Shown piece after piece: positions 22,901-30,990 of a stretch of DNA of 64,000 nucleotides (position 1 is the first letter of the stretch; every line of letters begins with the position of its first letter). Source of the stretch: Fragum whitleyi (lineage: Eukaryota; Mollusca; Bivalvia; Cardiida; Cardiidae). The stretch spans positions 40,763,737 to 40,827,736 of the forward strand of contig OX411548.1 of NCBI GenBank assembly GCA_948146395.1, in the 5' to 3' direction. The notes under the pieces were generated by a model. It was given only the letters and a program-made list of their open reading frames with translations, searched no databases and was not told the DNA's origin. Both the position numbers and the translations under genes were made by a program.

Positions 22901-25073
22901 GATATCTGACTATTGATACGATGTCCGAGGGGTCAAAGAGAACCAGGTCGGCAACCTAGGAACATTGTGTCCTCTTGTCCAATAAATACGCTGAACAAGT
23001 GCGCCATCTTTTTTTTTAAAAATTGCCTTTAGTTTAATCATGAGAATTATTTCTTCATGCGTAGAAATAACCTTTTAAAGCATAATAGACACCTTTCTTT
23101 GGAAAAGATCAGGTATTTTGTCTGTCTTAGCATCTCTAAATTAATATTCTCTTTTCATTTCAAACATTTTTACAAATTCTGCAACATTTAAGGTATAAAA
23201 AGAAAACACTTCGTGTGGATTATTTCATTTCACGTGAAACAAAGTAGTAATTAACCACTTGCACTCAATTTCATATATTTCCAGACTGAGACTTGTTATT
23301 TAAAATACAAATTACATCTAAGCAACGATGTGGCTTCGATCTCTGACCATCAAATAAATAAATAAAAAGAGGTCACAATCTTGTATTAGTAAAACAAGCT
23401 ATCCAAGAAGCGAATCTAAATAAATCATTCAATTAACAAATCAAACTTTAATTACTTAAGATGACGGCCGATTACCAAACATAGAGGATCGTCCAAAACT
23501 TGCCTATACTGAAGCTGTATTGCACGAGAGCATGAGAATGGCAACTGTAGCACCTTCCGGTCTCTTTCATCGAACCATGGTTGATACCGAAATTTGTAAG
23601 TAGAAAGAAAATAAGGGAAGTATTATTTAACTGCACGTTAAAATTAATTTAGAACTGGTAGTATGGTTATTTTATGCTTTCAGGTTTTCTTATGTCCCGA
23701 TCTAAGACAAGGTCGACGGTCTTCTCACTCTCATTTTTAAGAATATTAAAGAATCGTTTAATTTGACAGAGTTTTAGTTTTTTAATATTAAAATATTATT
23801 TTTATATGAAACTTGTCCTTTAACTGATTTTAATTTTGTCAAAGGTACATCACTTCGACCTGGCGTCGCTTTTTGTTGCATCCTAGTAGCATCGTGAAAT
23901 TGATATTTACCTCGATCAAAACCATTTCAAATAGCTAGCTTAGCACTCAATTAATTCATTCAAAACATTCACTAAAATCATTCAAAACGATCCAAAATTT
24001 CCCAAAAACCTATCGAAATAGTTAAAAAGGATCGACATTCATTCAATTCGATTAAGTCGTTTAATGGTGTTATTGACTAGTGTGGGTTTTAAAGTGACTA
24101 ATTGGTCCATGAAGCACTAATATAGAAAGTATATTTGAATGAAGGGATGTAAAAATATCGATAATATCGTGCAAATTAATGAAATTGAAATAGTAATTTA
24201 TCTCTATTTAATTTCATTTAAAAGTCGCTCCTTCCACTCATTCCAAATTGTGCGGAAAATACTCAAAAATTATTTTGCCAATAGTTTAAATGTGTCGGAT
24301 GGATACTTTGACACGACCGACACTTCACTTCATTCACCGTCAGCTCATACTTGAATGTCTTTATAAAACTTGGATCGATTGTTTGCTAATTGAATGAAAG
24401 AAATTGATATCTCGTTCCATGAAATTAGACTTAAGTTTATTTTCTTATTTTATGTGTTTGCACTCTTAGATTATATAAAATTGTTTTCAAATCAAAGCTT
24501 TGCCACAAATTTTATTTGTTGAATGATATGTTGCATAAACTGGTTTTTTTTTTTTTGTTTTTTTTTTATTATTATTATTATTTTTTTTTTTTTAATATCA
24601 AACGTTTCTTGAATTTGGAAATTACTGATTTAGTTCACGTAATTAATCAAGGCTAAATTGCTTAAATAAGTGGAAAAAGTACACTATTATAATTATTCTT
24701 CTTACATTTTTTCACTTAACATACAGCTGGCTACAAGATTCCTAAGAACACCCTAGTTATGATCAATCACTGGGCTTTACATCACGACCCGGACGCTTGG
24801 GACGACGTGGACAAGTTTAATCCCGAAAGATATTTGGACGAAAATGGACAACTTGGGTCGAAACCACAAAACTGGCTCCCATTTTCAGCAGGAAAACGAG
24901 TATGTATGGGAGAATTTGTAGCAAAACCAGAACTCCATTTTTTGTTTGCTGGATTAATGCAACGTTTTACTTGGAGGGCAGAATCAGGAGTTCATGTAGA
25001 TATTACACCCGAAGGATCGTTTTCTATTGCTGAGCCGCATCCTTTCAAAGTTCTTATTGAAAAACGACTCTAG
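7766..25073 (+). CDS. Cytochrome P450 gene A (CYP2 clan), 10 exons, intact
   Basis: Joined exons give an open 501-residue protein, normal length for a microsomal P450: 7766-7913, 9570-9650, 10182-10280, 10895-10988, 13332-13487, 17899-18113, 18580-18705, 21201-21305, 23461-23595, 24727-25073. All introns are GT-AG. Visible landmarks: hydrophobic anchor about residues 10-27; proline-rich hinge PPGPWRLPLLGN; C-helix W129-x3-R133; I-helix AGIDSS (D310, S311); K-helix E364-S-M-R367; PERY; haem loop [11 protein letters not shown] with Cys446 as the iron ligand. Family knowledge: such enzymes sit on the ER face, take electrons from NADPH-P450 reductase and insert oxygen into lipophilic substrates. 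The haem region resembles the CYP17/CYP1 side of the CYP2 clan, as in mollusc proteins labelled steroid 17-alpha-hydroxylase-like, but substrate and subfamily cannot be read from sequence. The start is the ATG matching gene B, giving a good signal anchor. Gene B, about 23 kb downstream, is its close tandem copy. Confidence 0.9.
7925..8045. repeat. AT-rich low-complexity tract
   Basis: A T run, then ATTA/TAAT repeats (clearest at 7963-7984) and ATT-type repeats inside intron 1 of gene A. Confidence 0.7.
8436..8477. repeat. Short palindrome with AGCTT core
   Basis: AACTACAGCTT faces AAGCTGTAGTT across a short TATT spacer, with AACAT and ATGTT continuing the symmetry after small mismatches. Same style as the palindromes at 4763 and 47207. 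Confidence 0.65.
8824..9265. mobile_element. Foldback MITE, family M (copy 4)
   Basis: Starts CTACAGTTAGTTGCACC, then ATTTATCTCAATCAAAAACA and ATCGCTCATTCAACGATCC. It ends with CGATGTAACTAGCT, an eroded inverted counterpart. Lies in intron 1 of gene A. Non-coding. Confidence 0.65.
9570..9650 (+). CDS. P450 gene A exon 2
   Basis: 81 bases after a TTCTTCAG acceptor. Codes for residues 50-77, QIGSDKRYHIKFYEWSKKYG and PVITVGLG, the A-helix/beta-1 region. Donor GTACGT. Same length and phase in gene B. Intron 2 (9651-10181) shows nothing beyond AT-rich sequence. Confidence 0.9.
10182..10280 (+). CDS. P450 gene A exon 3
   Basis: 99 bases after ATTTCAG. Codes for residues 77-110, including VVVVNNIDTAMEVLVKKSTD and FSGRQKSPS, the beta-1/B-helix region. 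The donor is A|GTAATT, weaker than the G|GTAAGT of gene B. Intron 3 (10281-10894) holds a family M remnant and another repeat copy. Confidence 0.88.
10340..10505. mobile_element. Foldback MITE, family M (remnant, copy 5)
   Basis: Contains ACTGACAAGGTGAATTG, TTTTGTTCGGGATAAACAGC and TTAGCGATATTTATTACCCC, all matching family M. It lies about 60 bases into intron 3, the same place as a remnant in gene B intron 3 (50590-50985). Confidence 0.55.
10520..10745. repeat. Interspersed repeat, inverted match at 26590-26850
   Basis: Contains AATGACGTCATAATAATAG, then CAAGCGTTTTATGG and, at the far end, AGATAAAAACTCGACATAGC. In reverse complement it lines up with GAGTTTTTATCTGACGGGC and later parts of the 26.6-26.85 kb region. 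Boundaries are approximate; no coding seen. Confidence 0.5.
10895..10988 (+). CDS. P450 gene A exon 4 (C-helix)
   Basis: 94 bases after TTTTTCAG. Codes for residues 110-141. It holds GYKDIALAEYGPTWKLQRK, whose WxxxR (W129, R133) is the C-helix motif that contacts a haem propionate in P450s. Donor GTAACA. The exon ends in phase 2. Intron 4 (10989-13331) is packed with satellite units, a 17-bp tandem repeat and a hairpin MITE. Confidence 0.9.
11030..11400. repeat. Satellite block, about 120-bp units
   Basis: Three degenerate units with anchors TCAATATTTAAGAAAG, AGGTCAAGATC or AAGGGTCATGATC, and ATCTACCAACCTTTA followed by TTGACTTAATACAGTCC. The same units recur at 35280-35760. Confidence 0.7.
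11440..11900. repeat. Satellite block, about 160-bp units
   Basis: Anchors GAAATCCGAAAGAGCATAT, AGTTTCAGAGAAAAAG, GGGTAGTTCCAGTGAAGAAG and CAGCCCTTGATACCCATGAT recur. The same family forms the 30000-30900 block. The ORF starting near 11728 is a shadow of this repeat. Confidence 0.7.
12018..12102. repeat. 17-bp tandem repeat, 5 units
   Basis: Five copies of GTGATGCAAGCATGTT plus C or T stand head to tail with almost no variation. This is recent slippage or array growth; there are no unique spacers, so it is not a CRISPR-like array. Confidence 0.95.
12150..12583. mobile_element. Hairpin-ended MITE, family H (copy 1)
   Basis: A unit of about 430 bases, nearly identical to 21473-21898. The right third (12417-12574) folds into a long hairpin, AATCGTTTGTTT to AAACAAACGATT, with the loop in GCTCTGCC. 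Near the middle are two perfect TGACGTCA octamers (12281-12288 and 12309-12316). A further small inverted pair is AGATTATCA/TGATAATCT. Non-coding; lies in intron 4 of gene A. Confidence 0.8.
12600..12970. mobile_element. Satellite-type element end with palindrome
   Basis: Two related units contain AAATTGCAGGTGCACAACTT / AAATTGCTGGTGCACAGGTT and TTTCAAAGCTGCAGCTAT. They are followed by CGGACAGACGGACGC-type repeats and the palindrome GCTCCGCTGGACTTAGTCCA GTGGAGC (12944-12970). The same palindrome closes elements at 30964-30990 and 35802-35828. A copy of the units split by a SINE is at 42620-43075. From 12971 to 13331 nothing is recognised. Confidence 0.65.
13332..13487 (+). CDS. P450 gene A exon 5
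   Basis: 156 bases after CTTTTCAG. Codes for residues 141-193, including YYMQGDNLEQRIHTALNTSF and NPAEIINFLIVNILMGLCF, the D/E-helix region. Donor GTAAGA, phase 2. Intron 5 (13488-17898) is the longest intron. It holds a SINE, a G run, the AAGGTTCGTTA motif cluster and an inverted-repeat element. Confidence 0.9.
13632..13915 (+). mobile_element. tRNA-derived SINE (second family)
   Basis: The head GATAGCTCAGCC...GGGCTGTTAATCCTGGGG...GTTAGAATCCCGGC looks like a tRNA D arm, a GTT anticodon loop and a T arm (box A/B). The following body ends ATATAACTGAGAATGACGC, then GCGAAAACC, which echoes the tail of the other SINE family in this window. No fitting acceptor stem, so it is not a tRNA gene. Confidence 0.6.
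14429..14446. repeat. Run of 18 G
   Basis: An uninterrupted G homopolymer inside intron 5 of gene A. The length may be unreliable because such runs are hard to sequence. Confidence 0.9.
14880..16660. repeat. Cluster of AAGGTTCGTTA-type motifs, both orientations
   Basis: GTAAGGTTCGTAC, TAGGTTCGTTTTGTAAGG, ACCGAACCTTAC, GGTAAGGTTCGTTACTTTTG with GGTAACGAACCTTG, ACGAACCTTACC, AACGAACCTTGC, AACGAACCTTACAT and GGTAAGGTTAGTTACTTTTG recur at about 14900, 15050, 15365, 15390, 15727, 16145, 16300, 16325 and 16637. Some pairs are tight inverted repeats. No ORF of note lies inside. It could be a degraded transposon or a motif array; I cannot name it. Confidence 0.55.
17385..17830. mobile_element. Inverted-repeat element with GGATCAAAAAGG motifs
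   Basis: The left side has CGGATCAAAAAGGCAC and ACCCGGATCAAAAAAGGT. The right side has the reverse, CTTTTTGATCCGGGTTGAAC and GGCCTTTTTACCTGAGCC, continuing GCCTTTTTGCCAATGCGC. It ends about 70 bases before exon 6 of gene A. Non-coding MITE-like. Confidence 0.6.
17899..18113 (+). CDS. P450 gene A exon 6
   Basis: 215 bases after ATTTGTAG. Codes for residues 193-265: YEYGNAEIKYLLEQEDEANM, then FNDFIPEDLFPPLEYVYRSK and later TDAMIKDFIGSKFHKQKQTF, the F-G region that usually shapes substrate access. Donor GTATGA, phase 1. Intron 6 (18114-18579) shows nothing notable. Confidence 0.92.
18580..18705 (+). CDS. P450 gene A exon 7
   Basis: 126 bases after TATTTTCAG. Codes for residues 265-307: DNIRHLADMLILAKEEIEAE, then EGEGQETLTDEHLIQTISN and IFF, the H-helix and start of the I-helix. 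An acidic linker is visible. Donor GTAATA, phase 1. Intron 7 (18706-21200) holds a satellite block and otherwise nothing recognised. Confidence 0.9.
18890..19830. repeat. Satellite-cored element, about six degenerate units
   Basis: Begins with CAACGTGCTCAATGTGAGCT and TTGTCCGTCGTGCG, then units of 110-150 bases sharing CATCTTCTCAGTAACCA, GATTTCAACCAAACTTGGCA and TGGCAGGGTGGGACAG. Related to 5740-6345. The minus-strand ORF at 18933-19124 is a shadow. Confidence 0.7.
21201..21305 (+). CDS. P450 gene A exon 8 (I-helix)
   Basis: 105 bases after AACATTTCAG. Codes for residues 307-342, AGIDSSRLTLQHAILHMIAF then PDIQKKVQEELDRVIG. AGIDSS sits where most P450s have AGx(D/E)TT; here Ser311 takes the place of the conserved Thr of the acid-alcohol pair. 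Gene B has the same Ser. Donor GTATAT, phase 1. Intron 8 (21306-23460) has the second family H MITE and a satellite fragment. Confidence 0.92.
21473..21898. mobile_element. Hairpin-ended MITE, family H (copy 2)
   Basis: Nearly identical to 12150-12583 in the same orientation, with the long hairpin at about 21733-21888. The two TGACGTCA octamers of copy 1 read TTATGTCA and TGACATCA here. Lies in intron 8 of gene A. Non-coding. Confidence 0.8.
22030..22600. repeat. Satellite-cored element fragment
   Basis: Starts with a GAGTGCTCAAGGTGAGTGAG hairpin-like end and CTGTCGTCTGTCG, then repeated ATTCATATTTGGTATTAAG, GAATAGAAACAAA and GAAACCAGGAGACAGACA / GAAACCGGAAGCAAGACA. Units are about 150 bases and degenerate. 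Confidence 0.55.
23461..23595 (+). CDS. P450 gene A exon 9 (K-helix)
   Basis: 135 bases after ATTACTTAAG. Codes for residues 342-387: DDGRLPNIEDRPKLAYTEAV, then LHESMRMATVAPSGLFHRTM and VDTEI. E364-x-x-R367 is the invariant ExxR pair of the K-helix. Donor GTAAGT. A relic of the same exon is at 1142-1266. Intron 9 (23596-24726) holds a family M MITE and a T-rich tract. Confidence 0.92.
23887..24270. mobile_element. Foldback MITE, family M (copy 6)
   Basis: Begins ATCGTGAAATTGATATTTAC followed by CTCGATCAAAACCATTTC, with ATTAATTCATTCAAAACATT and later CTCCTTCCACTCATTCC. The left end is good; the right end is unclear, perhaps reaching 24350. Intron 9 of gene A. Confidence 0.6.
24541..24595. repeat. 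T-rich / ATT low-complexity tract
   Basis: T runs broken by G, then ATT repeats and another T run. It is a simple repeat 130 bases before the last exon of gene A. Confidence 0.85.
24727..25073 (+). CDS. P450 gene A exon 10 (haem loop, stop)
   Basis: 347 bases including TAG, after AACATACAG. Codes for residues 387-501. In order: ALHHDPDAWDDVDKFNPERY (PERF-type motif, here PERY), [20 protein letters not shown] (haem loop, Cys446) and a C-terminus ending FKVLIEKRL. Open to the stop, unlike the same exon of gene B. Confidence 0.95.
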
Positions 25074-25391
25074 TTCATTTGATGATCCATTGCCACTGTT
25101 TCAAAATTCAGTCTCATTTATTTTGTTCTCAACATCATTAATTCATATTCTTTCCAAAGATTCCTTTTAAAGAAGCGAAAAAAATATAGAGAGGTTATTG
25201 CACGGCTGATGAGTCCCGGACAGTATTATCGGCCCACAATCTTGATATCTGTCCCGAAGGCTTCTAAAGGCCTTAAGACAGATTTCAAGGTTACTGGCCA
25301 ATATCACGCTCCGACCTTCACTTGCCTTGTAATACGCTATTAATAACATTCACAGAAATTGGAATCAAGTTCCAGAACAAATTCTTTAAAA

Positions 25392-25397
25392 AATAAA
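25392..25397 (+). terminator. Possible polyadenylation signal of gene A
   Basis: AATAAA about 320 bases after the stop codon, in an A-rich context. It is the first canonical hexamer seen after the gene; use is not shown. Confidence 0.4.
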
Positions 25398-27870
25398 AAT
25401 GTTTTACTCAAATCTTAATTTAACTCTGTCGAATTTAATCGATGAAGATCATGACGTGACATATAGAATCTTGTCAGTGTCATAAGCAAAGTCTGTAAGG
25501 TTTTTGGAAATATTTACTGGAAAGTTCAAATTTGAATGTTATTGGAACCAGAATGATTAAGGAGATAGTAGTTTGCAACCAGGGGCGTAGCCAGAATGCA
25601 AAATGTTGAAGCACGAGTAGGGGGGACATAATGGGGGGCAAAGCCCCTGGGAAGGGGGGGGCGGGTCTTGGGTCTCTGGTGCGATTTGGTAGGATCTAAA
25701 TGTACATAAATTATAAGATCAACGACCATCATTATTTATCATAATTTTAAGAGGTCCCTCGTTTTGATATCCTTTTTTCATCTAATATCTAAAATGATTA
25801 AATAAATCCTTTGAGGCTAGAAATAACTTGTATTATTGTATTATTTTTATTAAGTAATATATTCTCGCGCTGTAATACCTTTTGATTCCCAACGGGTTAT
25901 TTGAGAAAAAAAACCATTGATTGTAATATCGTAGATACTGGAATATCAAATGTTTACTTTTTTCATACCTTTCATTTTCAACAATGTCTTGATGGTGTTT
26001 TTCTTTAGAGAACCCTCTTTTTCACAAGCATTTTTTCTTTCTTTTCGAAATGAAAAACATTTTCTTCTATTACATTTATTGATTTACATTTTTAAATTCT
26101 CCAATTGCCCAGTTAACTTAGGATTAACATTTTTAATAATACCGGACCCGAATCAATGACATCCCAACAAATTCTTGGTAAAATATGTTCTTTAAAATAG
26201 TTGTATTTAAAATAAAAATCGCATTTAAATATTAGTTGAGTATATCTCGAAAGCCGCCAATTAAATAAGTAACCGAATACGATTTTACTAGTTGAAAAAT
26301 GTCTACAGATTATTTTCAAACTGGCATTTGAACCGTAAAGAAATATACGAAAGTCAACGGAGACTAAGAAAAGTCCACAAATAGTGTAAGTCACGGAAAA
26401 AAACATGGATCAAGAACCAAATAACGACAAGATATAAGTCAACCACTGTAAAAAATGACTAAGCTTCATGGAGTTTGACTGCCTAGAATTTGAAATAATC
26501 CGGTATTCAGCGATTCACCCTAAAAATGATTAATAAGATGATATTAAATGAGTGGTCATCGAATACGGAAGTTATTGAACGAGTCATCTTTAAACAGATT
26601 AAAACGAGGCTGCGCCGAGTTTTTATCTGACGGGCTTTATAAATTCGGTTTCAAATGAGCACCAATTTCATATTCTATTAATAGTATGACCCGGATTTTT
26701 GTGATAAAAAAACTATGACATTTACCGATTCAAGTTTTCCCGCCAAATATAGATAACGCCACTAGCGAAATAACGTCACCAAATCTATAATGACGTCATT
26801 TTTCCTACGAATATAAAACGCTGCTATCCGTTCCTAGCTAATTTGTATAAATATTCCACTATTATAATAACAACAGTGTAATATCAAAAATATTCAAAGG
26901 CGATATTTCACTTCCGCGAAGAAAGTCATATTATATAAGATAACCTCCATACCAATGTCATAATTGTTTTATCTTAACAAATATGTGAATAGATGCGCTA
27001 CTATTCAAGGTAATATCATATTCGTCTGTATCTATATTCCATTCGATAAACTCCCCACCCCCACGCTAATATTCTTTAATAACATTTTGAACATTTTAAA
27101 AATAGACTTTGACGTGTCTTTGAAAGATTGAAGAACCCTTGGTACTAGAAATTAATTGTTGAGTAATATGCGGACACAGTTTGGTCTAGTTATCATACTG
27201 AGAGATAGAACGAGGACGAGTAGGAAATTGGTATCCGGATACCAGAGATCTCATTACCCGTGGATACTCGAGTTGACTACTATCAATACATTTATTTTTT
27301 TAGCTAAATACAAATGCAAATCCAGCATTTCTGTAAAAGGGGTCGAACATGCAAATTCCGTATTTTCTTCAATCCAACGTCGTTGGTTACTATGTGTCAG
27401 AGTTCAATCTTACGTCATCGAAATTCGACGGTGAATCCATACAGGGACTTAATTTGACAGGATTTTGAATACTTGATTTTATAGAAAATTATAAATAATT
27501 AATCTAAAGAGTGTCATGCGCCTGGCATATTCCTGTATTGCACATTCGAGATACCATGAGTGTTACGAACGGGTATCCGACTACACGATTTTGGCATTGT
27601 GTTTATCGTTTGAACTTTGATACGCAAAAACCTGATTACTTCGTGGTAATAAGCATATTTACAACGTACAAAATAATGACTTGCCTTGTTATCGAGCATT
27701 TTACTTTAGAACGTTCGCTTAAAATTCGCTAGAAATCGAGTCTCTGATGAAGAAACGGGTTGGAATGGACTTTGTGGAGTCCAATCTCTTGTCTACATAC
27801 ATTCTTATGGCTCATTCATCTTGTGCTGGCTCCCAATGGGACCATTTGTAAATCAACTCCAGGAAATTAA
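25398..27870. other. Intergenic, no gene recognised
   Basis: At 25581-25735 a stretch opening AGGGGCGTAGCCAG and continuing with G-rich sequence looks like one end of a DNA transposon; the other end was not found. A repeat region lies at 26590-26850. ORFs here (e.g. minus 26113-26406, plus 27156-27434) have no recognisable domain. Confidence 0.45.
26590..26850. repeat. Interspersed repeat, inverted match of 10520-10745
   Basis: Reads CGAGGCTGCGCCGAGTTTTT, ATCTGACGGGC, later AATGACGTCATTTTTCC and ATATAAAACGCT. In reverse complement these line up with 10520-10745 in gene A intron 3. Boundaries are approximate. Confidence 0.45.
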
Positions 27871-27880
27871 TCGAAGACTA

Positions 27881-28544
27881 CGAAAGACCGGTGGTGACTT
27901 CTTTAATTCACACTTCACGCTTCACACTTCAAACATATTTTCTTTGAAATGTGAACTCTGAAGCGTGAACTGGAGGTGACATTTCTTAAATTTAAACTTC
28001 TCACTTCACATTTCAAACATAATATCTTTGATGTGTGAAGTATGAAGTGTAAAGTATGAAGTGAGAAGTATGAAGTGTGAACTGTGAAGTATGAAGTGTG
28101 AACATTGAAGTGTGAACTTTGAAGTGTGAAGTGAGAAGTGTGAACTTTGAAGTGTGAAGTGTGAAGTATGAAGTGTTAACTTTGAAGTGTGAAGTATCAA
28201 GTGTGAACTTTGAACTGTGAAGTGTGAAATGTGAAGTTGAATTTTTTCAAAGTTGCCATATATATGTAAACTTCCTAGTTTACAATTCACACTTCACACT
28301 TCAAAGTTCACACTTCATACTTCACAGTTCACACAATATACTTCAGACTTCAAAGTTCATAGTTCAGATTTCAAAGTTCACGCTTCATACTTCACAGTTC
28401 ACACTTCATACTTCACACTTCACACTTCAAAGTTCACTCTTCACACTTTACATTTCATAGTTCACACTTCAAAGTTCAATATCATAAAAATTTTTGAAGT
28501 TTGAAGCGTGAAGTGTGAATAAAAGAAGTCACCACCGGTCTTTC
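27881..28544. mobile_element. Foldback element 1 with TGAAGTGTGAA arms
   Basis: Ends are CCGGTGGTGACTTCTTT and AAGAAGTCACCACCGG. The left arm (about 28030-28240) is made of TGAAGTGTGAACTTTGAAG-like 10-bp pieces. The right arm (about 28285-28480) is made of the reverse, TTCACACTTCAAAGTTCACA. The turn is near 28250, around TTTTTTCAAAGTTGCCATAT. A transcript could form a hairpin several hundred bases long. No protein is coded. Confidence 0.8.
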
Positions 28545-28547
28545 ATA

Positions 28548-29379
28548 AAAAACCGGTGGTGACTTCTTTATTCACACTTCACGCTTCACACTTCAAACAT
28601 ATTTTCTTTGAAATGTGAACTCTGAAGCGTGAACTGGAGGTGACATTTCTTAAATTCAAACTTCTCACTTCACATTTCAAACATAATAACTATGAAATGT
28701 GAAGTGTGAACTTTGAAGTGTGAAATGCGAACTGTGAAGTGAGAAGTGTGAAGTATGAACTGTGAAGTGTGAAGTATGAACTGTGAAGTGTGAACTTTGA
28801 AATGTGAAGTATGAAGTGTGAACTTTGAAGTGTGAAGTGTGAACCGTGAAGTGTGAGGTATGAAGTGTGAACTTTGAATTGTGAACTGTGAACTTTGAAG
28901 TGCGAAGTGTGAAGTATAAAGTGCGAAATGTGATCTTTGAAGTGTGAAGTGTGAAATGTGAAGTTGAATTTTTTCAAAGTTGCCATATATGTAAACTTCC
29001 TTGTTTAAAATTCACATTTCACACTTCATACTTCTCACTTCACAGTTCACACTTTATACTTCACACTTCGCACTTCAAAGTTCACAGTTCACACTTTAAA
29101 CTTCATACTTCACACTCAATACTTAAAAGTTCATACTTCACATTTCACAGTTCACACTTCAAAGTTCACACATCACACTTCATACTTCACACTTCATACT
29201 TCTCACTTCATACTTCACACTTCAAAGTTCTCACTTCATACTTCACAATTCAAAGTTCACACTTCAAAGTTCACACTTCAAACTTCACATTTCTTACTTC
29301 ACACTTCACATTTCAATGTCATATGTTCGAAGTTTGAAGCGTGAAGTGTGAATAAAAGAAGTCACCACCGGTCTTTCGT
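28548..29379. mobile_element. Foldback element 2 with TGAAGTGTGAA arms
   Basis: Same ends, same lead-in (CACGCTTCACACTTCAAAC) and same centre (TTTTTTCAAAGTTGCCATAT, near 28975) as element 1. Both arms are longer by added 10-bp pieces, about 830 against 660 bases in all. The lead-in of the two elements is almost identical, so the pair arose recently or is kept alike. Confidence 0.8.
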
Positions 29380-29546
29380 AGAAGACTGTTTCAAACAGTC
29401 TTCGATTCTTTTCTGAATTAGATCCCCAAAAGTAAAAAGTGCTTATACAATAGACGTGTAACGAGAAATGATTCATTACCCGGTTAGAAACGTTACCCTT
29501 CCAGATACCCGGGTACACGAGTACTTGCCCCAGGTCTACTAAGAGA

Positions 29547-29795
29547 CATTTGAGCCTGTGTGTGTCATTTCCAACAATTTGAAATGTTCGTGAGGGGCGA
29601 TCATTGAGCAGCGTATACAGCCACACACTATAAATATAAGGTTATCTGACTGTCGATCGATATTTTGAGACCTTATCTATCAAATGTATGCATAGTTAAG
29701 ACTCTGGTCAGACTGTGCGGATGCACAGGCTGGTCAGAGGCTTTGCTTTGCGCATTTTTGAAATTGTTGAAAATCTCACGCACAGGCCCATATTC
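29547..29795. mobile_element. MITE with GAGCCTGTG ends (copy 2)
   Basis: About 249 bases with ends TTTGAGCCTGTGTGTG and CACGCACAGGCCCATAT. An inner palindromic stretch holds TCAGACTGTGCGGATGCACA. Matches 42323-42568. Non-coding. Confidence 0.75.
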
Positions 29796-29999
29796 TAAAT
29801 GATGGACCGGCACTTCAAAAATGTCATCTCTTTTGTACATTCGGGTAAGATTAGTAAAAACTACATTCATACCCCAACGTGTCGTCTCTACCGTAGCATG
29901 TAACCCATATGATCGATATCACATGGAGACAACGAGTACCTCCTGGTTCTTAAACTTGCTTGGTAAAAGCAGTTATGCAAAGGATCTCAGTTCAACGTT

Positions 30000-30990
30000 C
30001 CGTTAATGAAACATGAAAGAGAATGCTCCAAGAATAATATCCGTAAAATATGGTTGAATTATGATGGGTAGTTCCAGTGAAGAAGATTTTTTCAATACAT
30101 CATCATTTTGATGACGCGGCAGCCCTTGGCACCCATGATATAAACTCATTCAGAATTTAACAAAACGTGCCCGAAAGATCATTCTGGTGAAGTTAGGTTC
30201 AATTCTGTACAATAGTTTTACAGAAGAAGTTTTGTTTAATTTTTCACCATTGGCGGCCCATTCTTGTAACATGAAAAGCCGTATTGCCTATGTTATTAAA
30301 CCAGTCATAATAAACGAAGGAATCTGAACAAGCATGTCTTGACGATCATTTCTCTAAAGTTTTATTAAATTCTGACTAGTGGTTTCAGAGTCGAAGATTT
30401 TTTTTAAAAATTTCGACATCGGGGGCCATTTTTGGTGACATGCAGTCCATAGAGCCCGTGTTACCAACCCGATCTGCATACAACGGAGGAATCTGAAAGA
30501 GCATGTCCTTGGAATCATTTCTGTAAAATTTGCTTGAATTCCAACCAGAGGTTTCAGAGAAGGGGATTTTTAATATCTCGCCATTACGGGCACCTTGTTT
30601 GGTCACAAGTTAGCTCAAAGCGCCCAAACTATCAACCCAATCCGAAATTAACATTGGAATGTGAAAGGACATGACCTCCGCACCATTTCTGTAAAGTTTG
30701 GTTGAAATCTGATCAGTATTGTCAGGGAAGAGGGTTTCCTTTATTTTTCACTATTGGGGGCCCTTTTTTCGTTACAAGTCAGCCCGTAGAGCCCAAGTTA
30801 TCAGCTCGAGTTGAATTTTTCAACAAATTGGCGAGAGCATATCCCAAAGATCATTTGTGTGAAATTTGGTGACATTCAGTAGTTTCAGAGAAGATGATGT
30901 TTAAATGAAAAGGTTTACGCTTGGACACACGGACAAACGATTGACGGACCCGCCACAACATAAGCTCTGCTGGACTTAGTCCAGTGGAGC
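30000..30990. mobile_element. Satellite-cored element, about 160-bp units, palindromic end
   Basis: Five to six degenerate units share GTTTCAGAGAAG, GAATCTGAAAGAGCATGTCC, ATTTCTGTAAAGTTTGGTTG and GGGGGCC near TTTTTCACCATT. The element ends with GGACACACGGACAAACG and the palindrome GCTCTGCTGGACTTAGTCCA GTGGAGC (30964-30990). The same units occur at 11440-11900. Short minus-strand ORFs here are shadows. Confidence 0.7.

Larger units (their letters stand above)
27871..29403. repeat. Head-to-tail pair of giant foldback elements
   Basis: The whole structure is bounded by TACGAAAGACCGGTGGTGAC on the left and its reverse complement GTCACCACCGGTCTTTCGTA on the right. It consists of two foldback elements joined by a few bases at about 28545-28550. 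Outside the right end is a perfect small hairpin, GAAGACTGTTT-C-AAACAGTCTTC (29381-29403), absent on the left, where only TCGAAGACTA is seen. All long ORFs on both strands inside are repeat shadows rich in H-T-S-x-F. Confidence 0.85.

Noticed and set aside
26113..26406. 97-codon minus-strand ORF between the P450 genes
   Set aside because: No motif or splice context. Composition is like the surrounding AT-rich DNA.
28006..29337. Several 80-128-codon ORFs on both strands rich in H-T-S-x-F-T-L
   Set aside because: They are translations of the TTCACACTTC/GAAGTGTGAA arms. The repeat has few stops in several frames, and the ORFs overlap on both strands.
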